In this document: positions 17,381 through 27,295 of the stretch, piece after piece
Position numbering within the stretch: position 1 is the stretch's first letter
How the letters are laid out: each line of letters starts with the position of its first letter
Assembly (NCBI GenBank): GCA_965242535.1
Contig: OZ251458.1
Location: forward strand, 3,038,001-3,102,000
DNA length: 64,000 nucleotides
Reading direction: 5' to 3'
Source: VXRD01 sp965242535
Lineage (GTDB): Bacteria > Latescibacterota > UBA2968
Notes under the pieces: model-generated
What the model was told of the DNA's origin: nothing
Database searches by the model: none
What the model saw: the letters and a program-made list of their open reading frames with translations, nothing else
Position numbers and translations under genes: made by a program

Positions 17381-20300
17381 TCACTCTGCCACCACGAAAA
17401 GGGCATCTTTAACCGCGGTCTGATCGCCGTTCAAATCGGTTATTTTGATCTCCAGGGCGTACCGACCAGGCGCGCGGTCGCCCAATTCCAACTCCGTATA
17501 AACCGCTTCCAAATCCATCGTCCCCACCTGTTCGTAGCCCATGAGCACCTGCCCGCGTTTGCCCTTGAGCGTTTGCACCAGCCGAGACACGGCGCCGCCC
17601 ATGCCTTTGCCCTTTGGCGCGATGGTGTATTCCACGCGGTACCGCGTTTGCCCAAACGCATCGCGTTTCAGATTGTAGATTTCGTAATACACAAAAACGC
17701 TCTGCCCCTTGGGATAGGTTCGCGTGGGCATGGGGATGACGTGCAACGCGCCTTTGCGGAACTCGTCCTGCGGGCCGCCCTCGGCGACGCGCCACGCCAG
17801 TTCCAGATCGCTCACCTTCATCGCCCTGACCCGGTATTTCTCCAACTCGATCATCTGCCGATACCGCCCCTGCCTTCCGGAGAGGCGGTCGCGCAAATGC
17901 ACCTCCAGCTTGTAATGTCCCGGCGGCGCCTCTAACCGCACCACGTCGGGCACAAAGGCCCCGCGCACGCCGGTTTGGTCGCCCGTGTTGCGGTATCGCA
18001 CATCGCCCTGCCGCCGATACACATCCCCTGTTTGCTCGTTCAACAGGGCAACCGTGCGCTCCACCACCAACTCGGTGGTATTCGTTTCTGGGAAATACCG
18101 GCCGAACGCCTGCGGGACGCCCGTATAAACCTCTAACGCGCTCACGCCCGGGCCGAGGCCCTGGAAATCCGCCAGATCGTAATAAAATTCCAACGGACGG
18201 GTATTTTCGGGCGTCGCGTAATAATCGGGCGTCACCCGCGCGGCAAACTCGGCGATGCGGCGGGGATTGTACCGGTTCAACAGCGCCAGCCTGCGGATGG
18301 GGATATTGGGATCCAAAGGCGGCGGGGCAAAGTCAAAATTTCCCGTCATCGCCTCGTCCGTAAAGGTAATCTCGATCCCCCCGTTCACCTCCGTATAGAT
18401 CCACGTTTCCCACCGCACCATCGACGCGTCTTCTTGCGCGGAAACCGCGTGGAAATCCGGTTGCAGGTCGAAAAACCCACTTTCGCGGCCCTCGCTGACC
18501 ACGGCGGTATTTGCCAGCCGTTCAAACGCGCTGATGTCTTCCCCAGATTGGTCGTCTGCGGTGGCTTGCCCGGCCCGCACCATCCGCCGCTCTTCATCGC
18601 CCGACGCCAGTTGCTGCCGCTGCTGTTCCTGCGAGTTGTCGAGGGCTTGTCGCATGGCGTCGGCATCGACTCGCGCCCGGAGTTGGGTCGATTCGCCCAA
18701 TTTGGTGTGGAGGCCGCGCACCGGATACACCGGTCCGAAGTACGTTTGCTGCGCGGCCGCCGTGCCAAACAAGGTGTGGGCCACGCGCTCCTTCACCCGC
18801 TGCACCGCCAGACTTTGATCCGCGTTCAGCATGTTGGACCGCGACCGGTAATCGGGTTCGCCAAATCGGATATAGACCTCGCCGCGCCGATCAAAGGGCT
18901 TTTTGCCATCTGCGAAATTCGTCAGCGCGTACCACACCCGGCGGTAGTGCTCCAACTTGCGTTCGTTGATCGCCGTGATCAAATTCGGGTCTTTCAGGGA
19001 CCAAAACTGTTGCAAAAATGAGGCCCGCGCCGCGTCTGTATCGAGGCTGGTGTATTCCTCCAATTCCTCGACAGATGCCAAAAATCGGATATCCTCATAC
19101 AGGCTACGGCGTTGCGGGGGCAACCGATCCACGTAAGAAAAAAAATAAGCCTGCGCCCAGTTTGGACGGTCGAGTTCCAAACACGCCTGTGCCAAAATGG
19201 GCAAGGATGCGATTTCTTCGGGATGTTCGCGGATGTGATTTTCCAAGAGATGGATGATGCGGTCGAAATTTTCGCTGCGTAAATAAGCTCTCGAAAGCAA
19301 TTCCCGGCCTTCGGGATCACCGGGCGCGAGCGCGACATACCGAGCGTACGCCATCGCCGCTCGTTCGTAGTTTTCCTCTTGTCCCTCCCACCACTTGCCC
19401 AAGAGTTTGTAAGCGGGCGCGTAATTCGGATCCAGCGCGATGACGTGGTCGAGGTCCCGCTTGGTATCGTATTCCTTGAGGTCGTACCGCGTCTGCGCCA
19501 TGTGGAAGCGGGCGTCGAGGTAAGTCGGATGCCACCGAAGGGCTTTTCCGAAATAGCGGATGGCCGTGTACATCCCCTTGGGCCGATTGCGAAAAATGAG
19601 GCCCATGCCATTGTACGCCTCGGCGAGGCGATGGTCGAGGTCGATAGCCCGTTCAAACGCATCCCGCGCGCGGTCATCATCGCCGGCCTGCATCAGGGCA
19701 TATCCCAAAAGCGAATGCCCCTGCGCCAGTTGAGGGGCCACCCGCGTCAGAGCGGTTAGGATGGCCGCGGCGAGCGAGTCGCCCCGTGCCAAAAGCGTCT
19801 CGCCCATTTCTAAAAGCGAATCCACTTGCGCCTGCCCAATGGCGCGATCTTGCACGCGGTAGCCATCATCCGCTCGAATGAGCTCCACCAGACGGCCGGG
19901 ATAAAAATAACTCGCGACAACCGCTTCGCCCGGCGCGGCATCGGGCCGGTAAAAATAACTGACGGATCGCGTATTTTCCCGATCCACCGGTGCGCGGAAC
20001 AAGCGAAAAACCGCTTCGGCATTTGCGCGGGATCGACCGCTCGCCCATTGCCCAAGGGCGTTGAGCTGATCGGGCATTTCCCCGCGATGGGCCTTGCGAT
20101 ACGCTGTCAACAATTCGGCGATAGCCGCGAGGTGATCGCGGCACACCCAGCGGGATCCATCCTGTCGAATCTCGCGCGCGGCGGATTGAAACGCATGCAC
20201 GTAGTCTCGCATGGGCGCGTCTGACAAGCCGATCTTCGCCGCTCGCTCGCCTAGTTTGTCGAGCGATTTTGCCGCCTGAGAATAATAAGCGGACGCCTGT

Positions 20301-20830
20301 TTGAACTCCCAGCGCGAGAGGCTCAACTGCGCCATGCGCACGGCGTTGAAGCCCGCTTGCAGATCGGCTATCGCCTTTTCACTTGCGGCTGGCGCGGTCG
20401 GTTTTAATCCGCTGAGCGTTTCGGTCGCCCAGACGACGGATCGACCGATCTCCGAATCGCCCAACGCGAAAACCTCCCGCGATTTCAATGCCCAGTACCG
20501 CGATGGGGCGAGTGAAATCGTATTTCCCCGATTCAAAACATCGCCCGGCGCGGGCAACACCAGCGGCAGGGACTGATAGATGATGCGTCCTGTCGCCGTC
20601 TTTCCCAACCGCCCGGGTCGCCCGGGGAAAATGCCCAAACACCGTTCCTCGCCCGCTTCATCGCGCCACAGTTCCGTCAGATCGATCCCATGGATTTGCC
20701 GCGAGAAGGTCCACACGCGCTCGGTCTCGCCCGTGCGGATGACCAGATTCTCGGCATGGGCTTCGGCATAGCAAAGCGCGACGACGGACGCCATCAGCAG
20801 ACCGTATCTGACCCTTGGTAAAGTGAACAC
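17381..20830 (-). CDS. secreted TPR protein with GWxTD-like C-terminal domain
   Basis: An 1149-aa exported protein. I chose the GTG at 20830, six bases after GGAGG; it gives a signal peptide (VRYGLLMASVVALCYAEAHA). Residues about 100-380 are unassigned. From about 385 to 600 there are TPR units (GHSLLGYALMQAGDDDRARDAF, AEAYNGMGLIFRN and others). The region about 635-720 matches the GWxTD family: FWSLKDPNLITAINERKLEHYRRVWYA then RRGEVYIRFGEPDYRSRSN, although the name-giving GWxTD is KPFDR here. The C-terminal 400 residues are beta-rich, as in the family. GWxTD proteins are known from FCB-type phyla but have no firm function; an envelope role is likely. Confidence 0.82.
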   Translation of the reverse strand: MFTLPRVRYGLLMASVVALCYAEAHAENLVIRTGETERVWTFSRQIHGIDLTELWRDEAGEERCLGIFPGRPGRLGKTATGRIIYQSLPLVLPAPGDVLNRGNTISLAPSRYWALKSREVFALGDSEIGRSVVWATETLSGLKPTAPAASEKAIADLQAGFNAVRMAQLSLSRWEFKQASAYYSQAAKSLDKLGERAAKIGLSDAPMRDYVHAFQSAAREIRQDGSRWVCRDHLAAIAELLTAYRKAHRGEMPDQLNALGQWASGRSRANAEAVFRLFRAPVDRENTRSVSYFYRPDAAPGEAVVASYFYPGRLVELIRADDGYRVQDRAIGQAQVDSLLEMGETLLARGDSLAAAILTALTRVAPQLAQGHSLLGYALMQAGDDDRARDAFERAIDLDHRLAEAYNGMGLIFRNRPKGMYTAIRYFGKALRWHPTYLDARFHMAQTRYDLKEYDTKRDLDHVIALDPNYAPAYKLLGKWWEGQEENYERAAMAYARYVALAPGDPEGRELLSRAYLRSENFDRIIHLLENHIREHPEEIASLPILAQACLELDRPNWAQAYFFSYVDRLPPQRRSLYEDIRFLASVEELEEYTSLDTDAARASFLQQFWSLKDPNLITAINERKLEHYRRVWYALTNFADGKKPFDRRGEVYIRFGEPDYRSRSNMLNADQSLAVQRVKERVAHTLFGTAAAQQTYFGPVYPVRGLHTKLGESTQLRARVDADAMRQALDNSQEQQRQQLASGDEERRMVRAGQATADDQSGEDISAFERLANTAVVSEGRESGFFDLQPDFHAVSAQEDASMVRWETWIYTEVNGGIEITFTDEAMTGNFDFAPPPLDPNIPIRRLALLNRYNPRRIAEFAARVTPDYYATPENTRPLEFYYDLADFQGLGPGVSALEVYTGVPQAFGRYFPETNTTELVVERTVALLNEQTGDVYRRQGDVRYRNTGDQTGVRGAFVPDVVRLEAPPGHYKLEVHLRDRLSGRQGRYRQMIELEKYRVRAMKVSDLELAWRVAEGGPQDEFRKGALHVIPMPTRTYPKGQSVFVYYEIYNLKRDAFGQTRYRVEYTIAPKGKGMGGAVSRLVQTLKGKRGQVLMGYEQVGTMDLEAVYTELELGDRAPGRYALEIKITDLNGDQTAVKDALFVVAE

Positions 20831-20886
20831 CTCATACCTCCAACGAATCGGCGAATCAATGCATGGAAATCGCGGGGACAGGCCCC

Positions 20887-21312
20887 ATTTGTACCAACTC
20901 ATTCATTATCGGGATGCTGTTCCACCGTCCTTCAGAGAAGCCGTCGCCAAAGTGCCATCGCAAAAGTCCATCAACGAAAGCCATCAAGCACAGCGCGTAA
21001 GTCCGTCTCGCAACGCACTTCTGTTTTGCAACCCACCTTGCAGGCTGGCGCATGTCGTGCGATTACAAAAGCGCTTTGCGCTGTGCCTAGCCCCTCGGCG
21101 CATGAGAGCGGCATTTTTGAACTGCTTGAGCAGTTGTACCCCGCTCGCCTACTTTTTTTTGCTGTTGAAAAAAAGTAGGTCGCCGAAGGCATCAAAGGCA
21201 ACCAATGATGCTATAGGACCAAAGTTGTTAGAAAAGCGAGCAATGTCGGTGCGGATGGGTGCGGATCAACATTTCGTATCATTTAATTACGGAGTATTTA
21301 GTTGGTACAAAT
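20887..21312 (+). repeat. ~400-bp dispersed repeat, copy R5 (outer-TIR type)
   Basis: Begins ATTTGTACCAAC and ends GTTGGTACAAAT, a perfect 12-bp inverted repeat. Flanked by GGACAGGCCCC on the left and GGCCCCCGTGCCC on the right. It has an extra short hairpin AACTGC-ttga-GCAGTT before the main CCTACTTTTTTT hairpin, a feature shared with R6 and R7. Confidence 0.86.
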
Positions 21313-21351
21313 GGCCCCCGTGCCCATCCAAATCTACGACCTATCCATTCA

Positions 21352-22770
21352 TCAACACAGCTTTCGGAACGCGGCCCAGCAGACGCGCAGCAACAAATAG
21401 CCGTGCCGGAACCGGTGGATCTGCGTCGTTCCGTACACGCGATCCCGATATCGCACCGGCACTTCCACGATTTTGCGAGCCAACTTGGACGCGCCCAAGA
21501 GCAGATCGAAATCGCCAAACGGATCGAAGTCGCACACATCCTGGCGGATGCGGACGACCTTTCGGTAATCCGAAGCGAACAGGGCTTTGGTGCCGCACAG
21601 CGTATCCGAAATGCGCTGGCCCAACAGGCAACTCAAAACCCGACCAAAAAAGCGATTGCCCAACAGATTCAAAAAGCGCATGGCCTCGCGTTCCATCGGG
21701 TAGATCAACCGCGTTCCCACGGCCAGTTCGGCCCTGCCCGACACCAGCGCGTGGAAAAATTTGGGCAACTCCTCGGGCGCGACGGTCAGATCCCCGTCCA
21801 AAATCATCAACACATCGCCTCGGGCCGCGTCGAATCCCTGTCGCACAGCGTCTCCTTTTCCGATCCCGGTTTGCCGGATCAGGCGAATAGTCGCATCCGC
21901 ATGCGCGGCCATGCATCGCTCGACCTCCTCGGCTGTGCCGTCTGTCGAATGTCCCACCACAAAAATCAGTTCCAGATCCGCGCCCATGTGCGGGGTTCGC
22001 ACGATGGCCTCTTCCACTGTGCCGCGCTCATTTTTGCAGGGCACTACCACCGAGCACGAAACCGCGGATGCCTCGCGTGCGGGAAAAACCGGGCGCGCGA
22101 CCAAGGTCTGGATCAGGCCCAGGCGCCACACCCCCGGCAACTTCGCCAACAAGCGATTTGAAAGCCACGCCAACCCCGGCACGTTGCGGGGCAAAAGCAG
22201 GCGGTTCTCCCGGCGAATCGTCTCAAAGCCGCACAGAGAGAGCAGATTTTGAATGTCCCGATGCGTCAGCCAGTTTTGCACGGGTTCGGGCATCTTGAAG
22301 CCCGATAGCTCCGCGGCCTTTAGCATCGGTTTCCACAGGGGATTGTAATGCGTAATCAGCACGCGGGAACTGGGCAGCGCCACCTTCCACAATTCGTTCA
22401 ACACATCTTGAATGTCCGACAAAAAACCCAGCAGGTCGGACACGATGATCCACTCGAACCGCTCGCCTTCGGGCAAACACTCGGCGCGGCCCGTGCGAAA
22501 TTCCAAGTCCGCGTATTTTTTTTTCGCCTGTCGCACCATCGCCTCGCTGAAGTCGATCCCGAGTCCGCGTTTGGGTTTCAGGCCCGCCAACAGGTCGCCC
22601 GTGCCGCATCCCAAGACCAACACAGACGCGCCTTCCGGCACGATGCTGCGGCAAAACCGCAACACCTCTTTGTGATAGGTGCGGTTGCGCCTGCGCCAAC
22701 GATCTCGGCCCTCGGCTACGCGGTTGAAAAAGGCTCGGATCGGTCGGCTATCGGGAAGGGATTTTTTCAT
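21352..22770 (-). CDS. fusion of SAM-dependent methyltransferase and family 2 glycosyltransferase
   Basis: A 472-aa two-domain protein. Residues 1 to about 215 are a class I methyltransferase with the SAM loop VLVLGCGTGDLLAG (about 49-62) and GIDFSEAMVRQAKKK. Residues about 240-470 are a DPM1-like GT2 domain: CSVVVPCKNERGTVEEAI, a DGDLTV metal motif, GTKALFASDY and VPVRYRDRVYGTTQIHRFRHG. DPM1-like enzymes transfer a sugar from a nucleotide to a polyprenyl phosphate. There is no frameshift between domains. The start overlaps the stop of the TMTC-like gene (4 bp), so both are co-translated; a lipid-linked sugar made here could feed that membrane protein (inference). Confidence 0.87.
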   Translation of the reverse strand: MKKSLPDSRPIRAFFNRVAEGRDRWRRRNRTYHKEVLRFCRSIVPEGASVLVLGCGTGDLLAGLKPKRGLGIDFSEAMVRQAKKKYADLEFRTGRAECLPEGERFEWIIVSDLLGFLSDIQDVLNELWKVALPSSRVLITHYNPLWKPMLKAAELSGFKMPEPVQNWLTHRDIQNLLSLCGFETIRRENRLLLPRNVPGLAWLSNRLLAKLPGVWRLGLIQTLVARPVFPAREASAVSCSVVVPCKNERGTVEEAIVRTPHMGADLELIFVVGHSTDGTAEEVERCMAAHADATIRLIRQTGIGKGDAVRQGFDAARGDVLMILDGDLTVAPEELPKFFHALVSGRAELAVGTRLIYPMEREAMRFLNLLGNRFFGRVLSCLLGQRISDTLCGTKALFASDYRKVVRIRQDVCDFDPFGDFDLLLGASKLARKIVEVPVRYRDRVYGTTQIHRFRHGYLLLRVCWAAFRKLC

Positions 22771-24575
22771 CGCGATAAGCTCTCGAGTTCTCGGCGTGCC
22801 AACTGCGCCACTTGTGGATCTCCGCGCCAGAGTTGCAAAAACCGGCGATATGCGCGGATCGCCGCGGGTTTGTCGCCGCGATCCCGATGGGCTTTTGCCA
22901 AATTAAAATGCGCCTCGGCCCAACCCGGGCGCAACGCGATGGCGCGGGCATAAGCCGAAGCCGCAGGCCCGGGCGCGTTCATGGCCTCGCGGGCGACGCC
23001 CAAATTGTAAAAAACCTCTGCGTCATCGGGATTGAGAACCGCCGCGCGTTCAAAGGCCGCGTGCGCGTCTCTCACCTGCCCGCCCCGCATCGCCGCAAGC
23101 CCTTTGTTCATCCACGCGGCGGCGTAGTCCGGTTGCATCGCCACCGCTTTTTGGTACGCGGATACCGCCCGTTCAAACCGGCCCATTGCCGCGTAAAAAT
23201 TGCCCAGATTATTATAGGTCAGCGCATCTTCCCGGATCGCCAACGCCTTTTGGTAAGCCGCCTCGGCTTCGGCGACCCGACCGCGTTCGGCAAGCGCGTC
23301 TCCCAAGGCGTGTTGCATTTTCGCGCTTTGGGGATACGCCGCCACCGCGCTTTGGTAGAGGGTCAAATCGCTGTGCCAATCCGCGTTTCGCACCGCCGTT
23401 CGAGTGCCATAGCCCGCGAGGATCAGGCCGGCGAGAACAAATGCCCATCGTTTTTGAACGCGCTCAAACCCAAGCCCGGCCAGCGCGAACAAGCCCAAAA
23501 CCGGCAGGTACAAAAACCGCTCTTGAAAGATGGCGTTGATCAAAACGAGCGTTTGGGACACCGCCGAATAGGACACGAGGAAAAATGCCAGTCCAAAAAA
23601 AACGCGGGGCCATGCCCTCCAAAAAGCACCCGCGCACAACAGGATGCCCGCAACGCCCATGACCAGGCCCGCCAGCACTTCGAGAGAGAGCAGAGACGCG
23701 ACGACTGGAATCGCGGAATAATCCACGGACAACGGGCTGGGAAACAGGACGAGAGCGAGATACTCGTAGAACAGCCCAGCGGCGGTTATGAGCCTGTGAT
23801 CGAGCGGTTGATCGATGAGCGGATTGTTGAGCACGAGCACATTTTCGGCTGAAAACCCCAACCCCGCCGCGCCTTTTCGCAGGGCCAGATAGAGGACAAA
23901 AACCCCGACAAAGCCTGCCCAGCGCGGCCCGCGTTGCCGGATTAAATCGCCTACCCGCACGGCCCGTGCTTCAGACAGGGCGAGCGTGGCGTCGACGACC
24001 GCCACCAACCCCAGCGCGGTCAGCGCACTTTCTTTGGAGAGCAAGGCGCAAAAAAAACTCGCGAGGGCCAATCCATACCCGCGCCGACGGACGTACAGCA
24101 ATAGGGCGGACAGCGAAAACAACGCGGCCAACAAATCCGCGCGGCCAAACGTCACACCCGCGACGGCTTCGGCATGGATGGGATGCACGGCAAAGAGCAA
24201 GGCGGCAAAAACCGCCCCGCGTTGCAGTCCCATGCTCGCGCAAAGGAGATAGGCCAGCAGGCTGTTGCCCACGTGCAAGAGCACATTGGTCAGGTGAAAT
24301 CGGAACGGCGCGATCCCGCCCCATCCATCCAGCACGAAAGACAGCACCGCGAGTGGGCGATATTGTCCATTGGCATTGGCCTCGTCTTCGTATCCGCCCC
24401 AGTAATGCGTGGTGAAAACGCCCCACAGATCCGCGTCGAGAATCAAGCGGTTGCGCTCGATCAAAAAGTGATCGTCATAGACCAACCCATTGCCCAAGCT
24501 GTTCGCAAACGCCGCAAAGGCAACCACCCCCACGCCGACGAGGGGCCATGGGTTTATGTGTTGATCTTTCGACAT
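22767..24575 (-). CDS. TMTC-like polytopic membrane protein with C-terminal TPRs
   Basis: A 602-aa protein. The first 400 residues hold about ten membrane helices and the family pattern FANSLGNGLVYDDHFLI, QYRPLAVLSFVLDGW, RFHLTNVLLHVGNSLLAYLL and ALLFAVHPIHAEAVAGVTFGRADLLAALF, as in TMTC/O-mannosyltransferase-like (GT-C) proteins, with a DD pair in the first loop. Residues about 405-600 are TPRs (AYQKALAIREDALTYNNLGNFY, AYQKAVAMQPDYAAAWMNKG). GT-C enzymes use polyprenyl-phosphate sugars to glycosylate exported proteins. Its neighbour downstream, overlapping by 4 bp, has a DPM1-like domain that would make such donors. The exact acceptor is unknown. Confidence 0.83.
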   Translation of the reverse strand: MSKDQHINPWPLVGVGVVAFAAFANSLGNGLVYDDHFLIERNRLILDADLWGVFTTHYWGGYEDEANANGQYRPLAVLSFVLDGWGGIAPFRFHLTNVLLHVGNSLLAYLLCASMGLQRGAVFAALLFAVHPIHAEAVAGVTFGRADLLAALFSLSALLLYVRRRGYGLALASFFCALLSKESALTALGLVAVVDATLALSEARAVRVGDLIRQRGPRWAGFVGVFVLYLALRKGAAGLGFSAENVLVLNNPLIDQPLDHRLITAAGLFYEYLALVLFPSPLSVDYSAIPVVASLLSLEVLAGLVMGVAGILLCAGAFWRAWPRVFFGLAFFLVSYSAVSQTLVLINAIFQERFLYLPVLGLFALAGLGFERVQKRWAFVLAGLILAGYGTRTAVRNADWHSDLTLYQSAVAAYPQSAKMQHALGDALAERGRVAEAEAAYQKALAIREDALTYNNLGNFYAAMGRFERAVSAYQKAVAMQPDYAAAWMNKGLAAMRGGQVRDAHAAFERAAVLNPDDAEVFYNLGVAREAMNAPGPAASAYARAIALRPGWAEAHFNLAKAHRDRGDKPAAIRAYRRFLQLWRGDPQVAQLARRELESLSR

Positions 24576-24986
24576 GTTTTTTCGCTACGGGAAAATGACC
24601 ACTGCGAAAGGCGCAGAGCGGGGTACAATGTGTCGCTGTACAGACCCGTTCACGGCGCGGAAGGAAGATGGAATTTAGTACTCTGTAAATTAAATAATTC
24701 GGAGATGGGAGGCCCCTATGACTCACCCATCGTAGGCTACGCCTGTGTACGTTCGACGCATAATAAAAAAAAATCGGTGTGCGACAAACAAAAAAGGGCG
24801 GCTTACAAGATGGATGGGGATTGCGAGATGGCCTTATTTTGGGGTATTTTGGGAGGGTGCTTTTTCGAGGGCTCATTTGACGTATTGCGTAACATCGCTT
24901 AAATTGAGTTGGAAATCGCCTACAACCATCACCCCAGCGAAAGCCGGAAACCAGTGACTTTTTTAAGTGGACAATTTTTTTGTGAT
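24576..24986. other. intergenic region with isolated repeat end
   Basis: A 411-bp AT-rich gap between two divergent genes. It holds one isolated TACTCTG-type repeat end (listed separately), an A-rich tract near 24765 and GTAGGCTACGCCTGTG, part of which also occurs in R6. I see no convincing gene; the 70-codon frame at 24745-24957 has no ribosome site and no recognisable content. Confidence 0.5.
24679..24699 (+). repeat. isolated terminal repeat (solo end) of the ~400-bp family
   Basis: The 21 bases from 24679 are identical to the left end of copy R3 (starting TACTCTGTAAATTAA). No core sequence or second end is found nearby, so this is a remnant left by deletion or excision. Confidence 0.75.
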
Positions 24987-26255
24987 ATGGCTGACAAATA
25001 CGATGTGATCATCGTCGGGGCAGGACCGGCGGGAGCGACAGCGGCACTCTATGCCCATCGCGTGGGATTGCGGGTCTGTTTAGTGGATAAGGCGCGGTTT
25101 CCGAGGGATAAAATTTGTGGGGACGCGCTATCTGGCAAAGTGGTGTCGATTTTGCACGAACTCGGTTTGCTCGACGAGGTGGCGCGATTGCCTGGCGCGG
25201 CGATTCGAGAGGTGGTGTTTGGTAGCCCGGATCACGTCCATGCGTGCGTGGATTTGCGCGGGTATGACCACCGAGATCGTGCAACGGGCAAAATTTTGCC
25301 GATGGAAGGCTTTGTGATCCGGCGAGAGGTGCTGGATCATTTTTTGTTTCAAAAAGCGCGAAAAGTCGTCGATGCGTGCTATGAGGGGTTTGCTGTCAAA
25401 GACCTGTTGCGCGAAGGCGAGCAAGTGGTGGGAGTGCGCGGAGTGGTGGATGGCGTGGAACGGGAGCTGCGGGCACCTGTGGTGGTGGGTTGCGATGGCT
25501 TTAATTCCACAGTGGCGCGCAAGGCGGGATTGTACGCGCACGAATTCGCGCATTGGGTGGTGGCAATTCGGCGTTATTACGAGAATGTGGTGGGGTTAAG
25601 CGATCGGATTGAGTTGCATTTTGTGGATGAAGTGCTACCCGGTTACTTTTGGATTTTTCCGCTGGAGAACGGGGTTGCAAATGTGGGCATTGGCATGCGC
25701 CACGATGTGCTCAAAAAACGGAGAGTGGATTTGAAGCGGGCATTGGATGAGGTGATTCACCGGCCGCCTTATGCCCATCGTTTCAAAGATGCGCGACCGC
25801 TCGAAGACCCCGTGGGATGGAATTTGCCAGTGGGTAGCACGCGCCGCAAAAGTTACGGCGATGGGGTGTTGCTCTTGGGCGATGCCGCGGGATTGATCGA
25901 TCCATTTACGGGTGAGGGGATCGGCAACGCGCTGTATTCGGCGCGCTTTGCCATTGAGGCCGCGAAAGAAGCGATTGCGGCAAAGGATTATTCAGCGGCT
26001 TTTTTGAAGCGATACGAAGACCGCCTGTGGGATGCTCTAGGCGACGAGTTGGCGACGAGTACGCGGATGCAAAAATTGGGGCGATGGCGTCCCCTGCTCA
26101 ATTTTACGATTCACAAAGCCGCGCACAACGACGAGGTGCGCGAGTTGATCTGCGGCATGATGGCTAATGCCGTGCCTAAAAAACACCTCACGAATCCGCT
26201 GTTTTATCTAAAATTGTTGTTTAGAAGCTGTATTAAAATCCCCGACAGGCATTGA
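24987..26255 (+). CDS. geranylgeranyl-reductase-family FAD-dependent oxidoreductase
   Basis: A 422-aa flavoprotein of the geranylgeranyl reductase/PHBH superfamily. It starts at ATG 24987 with the FAD-binding Rossmann motif VIIVGAGPAGATAALYAHR, then DKARFPRDKICGDALSGK typical of the GGR branch, and the second FAD motif LLLGDAAGLIDPFTGEGIGNAL near residue 290. Members reduce isoprenoid double bonds (archaeal lipids, chlorophyll side chains, menaquinone) or hydroxylate other substrates. The upstream context is AT-rich with no clear Shine-Dalgarno. It stands alone, so the substrate is unknown. Confidence 0.88.
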   Translation: MADKYDVIIVGAGPAGATAALYAHRVGLRVCLVDKARFPRDKICGDALSGKVVSILHELGLLDEVARLPGAAIREVVFGSPDHVHACVDLRGYDHRDRATGKILPMEGFVIRREVLDHFLFQKARKVVDACYEGFAVKDLLREGEQVVGVRGVVDGVERELRAPVVVGCDGFNSTVARKAGLYAHEFAHWVVAIRRYYENVVGLSDRIELHFVDEVLPGYFWIFPLENGVANVGIGMRHDVLKKRRVDLKRALDEVIHRPPYAHRFKDARPLEDPVGWNLPVGSTRRKSYGDGVLLLGDAAGLIDPFTGEGIGNALYSARFAIEAAKEAIAAKDYSAAFLKRYEDRLWDALGDELATSTRMQKLGRWRPLLNFTIHKAAHNDEVRELICGMMANAVPKKHLTNPLFYLKLLFRSCIKIPDRH

Positions 26256-26320
26256 ATAATTGCAAAAGTATTCGTTTTTCTCTATCGCCGAGAGAGAGGC
26301 GAGTTCCCAATTTTAATCGG

Positions 26321-27214
26321 CTAAGATCCAAATTCTCCTTCGGTGTCGCCGCCCATGAAATAGACATACGCATCTTCGAGGTTGGGCGCGACTGCTTTGG
26401 CATTGGGGGGCGGATCGTTATCGCCCACCATTCGCAGATGCATCTGATCGCCTGCTACATTGACGGTGACCACATGAAATGCTTGCGACAGAGTTTCAAA
26501 CCCCGGCTCATCGATCTGTATTTCCCACGTCTTGCTATCGGCTTTTGAGATGAGTTCCGCGGGCGAGCCGCGAAAGATCAGCCGGCCGCGATTCAAAACC
26601 GCGAGATTGTCGCAGGTACTCGAAATATCGCCCACGATATGCGTGGAGATCAAAATCGCGCGGTCGCTACTCAAGCGTCCCAAAATGCCCCGAAACCGGA
26701 TGCGTTCTTCCGGGTCGAGACCGACGGTGGGTTCATCGACAATCAGAAATTCCGGATCGGTCAAAATGGCTTGGGCAATGCCGAGGCGCCGCATCATGCC
26801 CCCGGAAAATTTTCCCGAGCGGCGCTTGCGTGCGTCGTACAATCCGACTTCGTTCAGCGCACGCGCAACGCGATCCAACCGCTCTCGCTTATTGTGAATG
26901 CCGCCCAAAATGCCCATATAATCGAGAAATTCCCAGGCCGTGAGTTGGGGATAGGTGCCAAAATGTTGCGGTAAATACCCCATGCGCCGGCGAATTTCCG
27001 CACGATTCTGGACCAGATCGAAGTCATCCATCGACACATTGCCACTCGATGCGTCCATCTGCGTGGAGAGAATTTTGATCAGCGTCGTTTTGCCCGCCCC
27101 GTTGGGGCCCAACAGGCCAAAGGTACCGTGCGGGATGTTCAAACTGACATCGTCCAAAGCGGGTGGATCACCGCGGCGATAGGTTTTTGTCAGGTTTGAA
27201 ATGCGAATGACCAT
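26321..27214 (-). CDS. ABC transporter ATP-binding protein (orphan)
   Basis: A 297-aa ATPase of the ABC-2/CcmA-like type. From ATG 27214 (AGGAG upstream) it has Walker A GPNGAGKTT at 36-44, a Q-loop YLPQHFG, signature FSGGMMRRLG near 140 and Walker B FLIVDEPTVGLD. The C-terminal tail is of the DrrA/NatA kind. Such ATPases power a separate membrane protein, but no permease gene is adjacent: the downstream gap is short and ends at a convergent gene. The only neighbour is a divergent 54-aa single-helix protein. Confidence 0.92.
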   Translation of the reverse strand: MVIRISNLTKTYRRGDPPALDDVSLNIPHGTFGLLGPNGAGKTTLIKILSTQMDASSGNVSMDDFDLVQNRAEIRRRMGYLPQHFGTYPQLTAWEFLDYMGILGGIHNKRERLDRVARALNEVGLYDARKRRSGKFSGGMMRRLGIAQAILTDPEFLIVDEPTVGLDPEERIRFRGILGRLSSDRAILISTHIVGDISSTCDNLAVLNRGRLIFRGSPAELISKADSKTWEIQIDEPGFETLSQAFHVVTVNVAGDQMHLRMVGDNDPPPNAKAVAPNLEDAYVYFMGGDTEGEFGS

Positions 27215-27295
27215 CGCGTGTCTCCTATATATTTTTTGTCCGAGGCTTTGGGGTCTTGTGAATTGAAAGCGATTTCTCAAATTTGGAACGCGACC

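Noticed and set aside
24745..24957. 70-aa frame upstream of the flavoprotein
   Set aside because: No ribosome site, low-complexity composition and overlap with the probable leader of the next gene.
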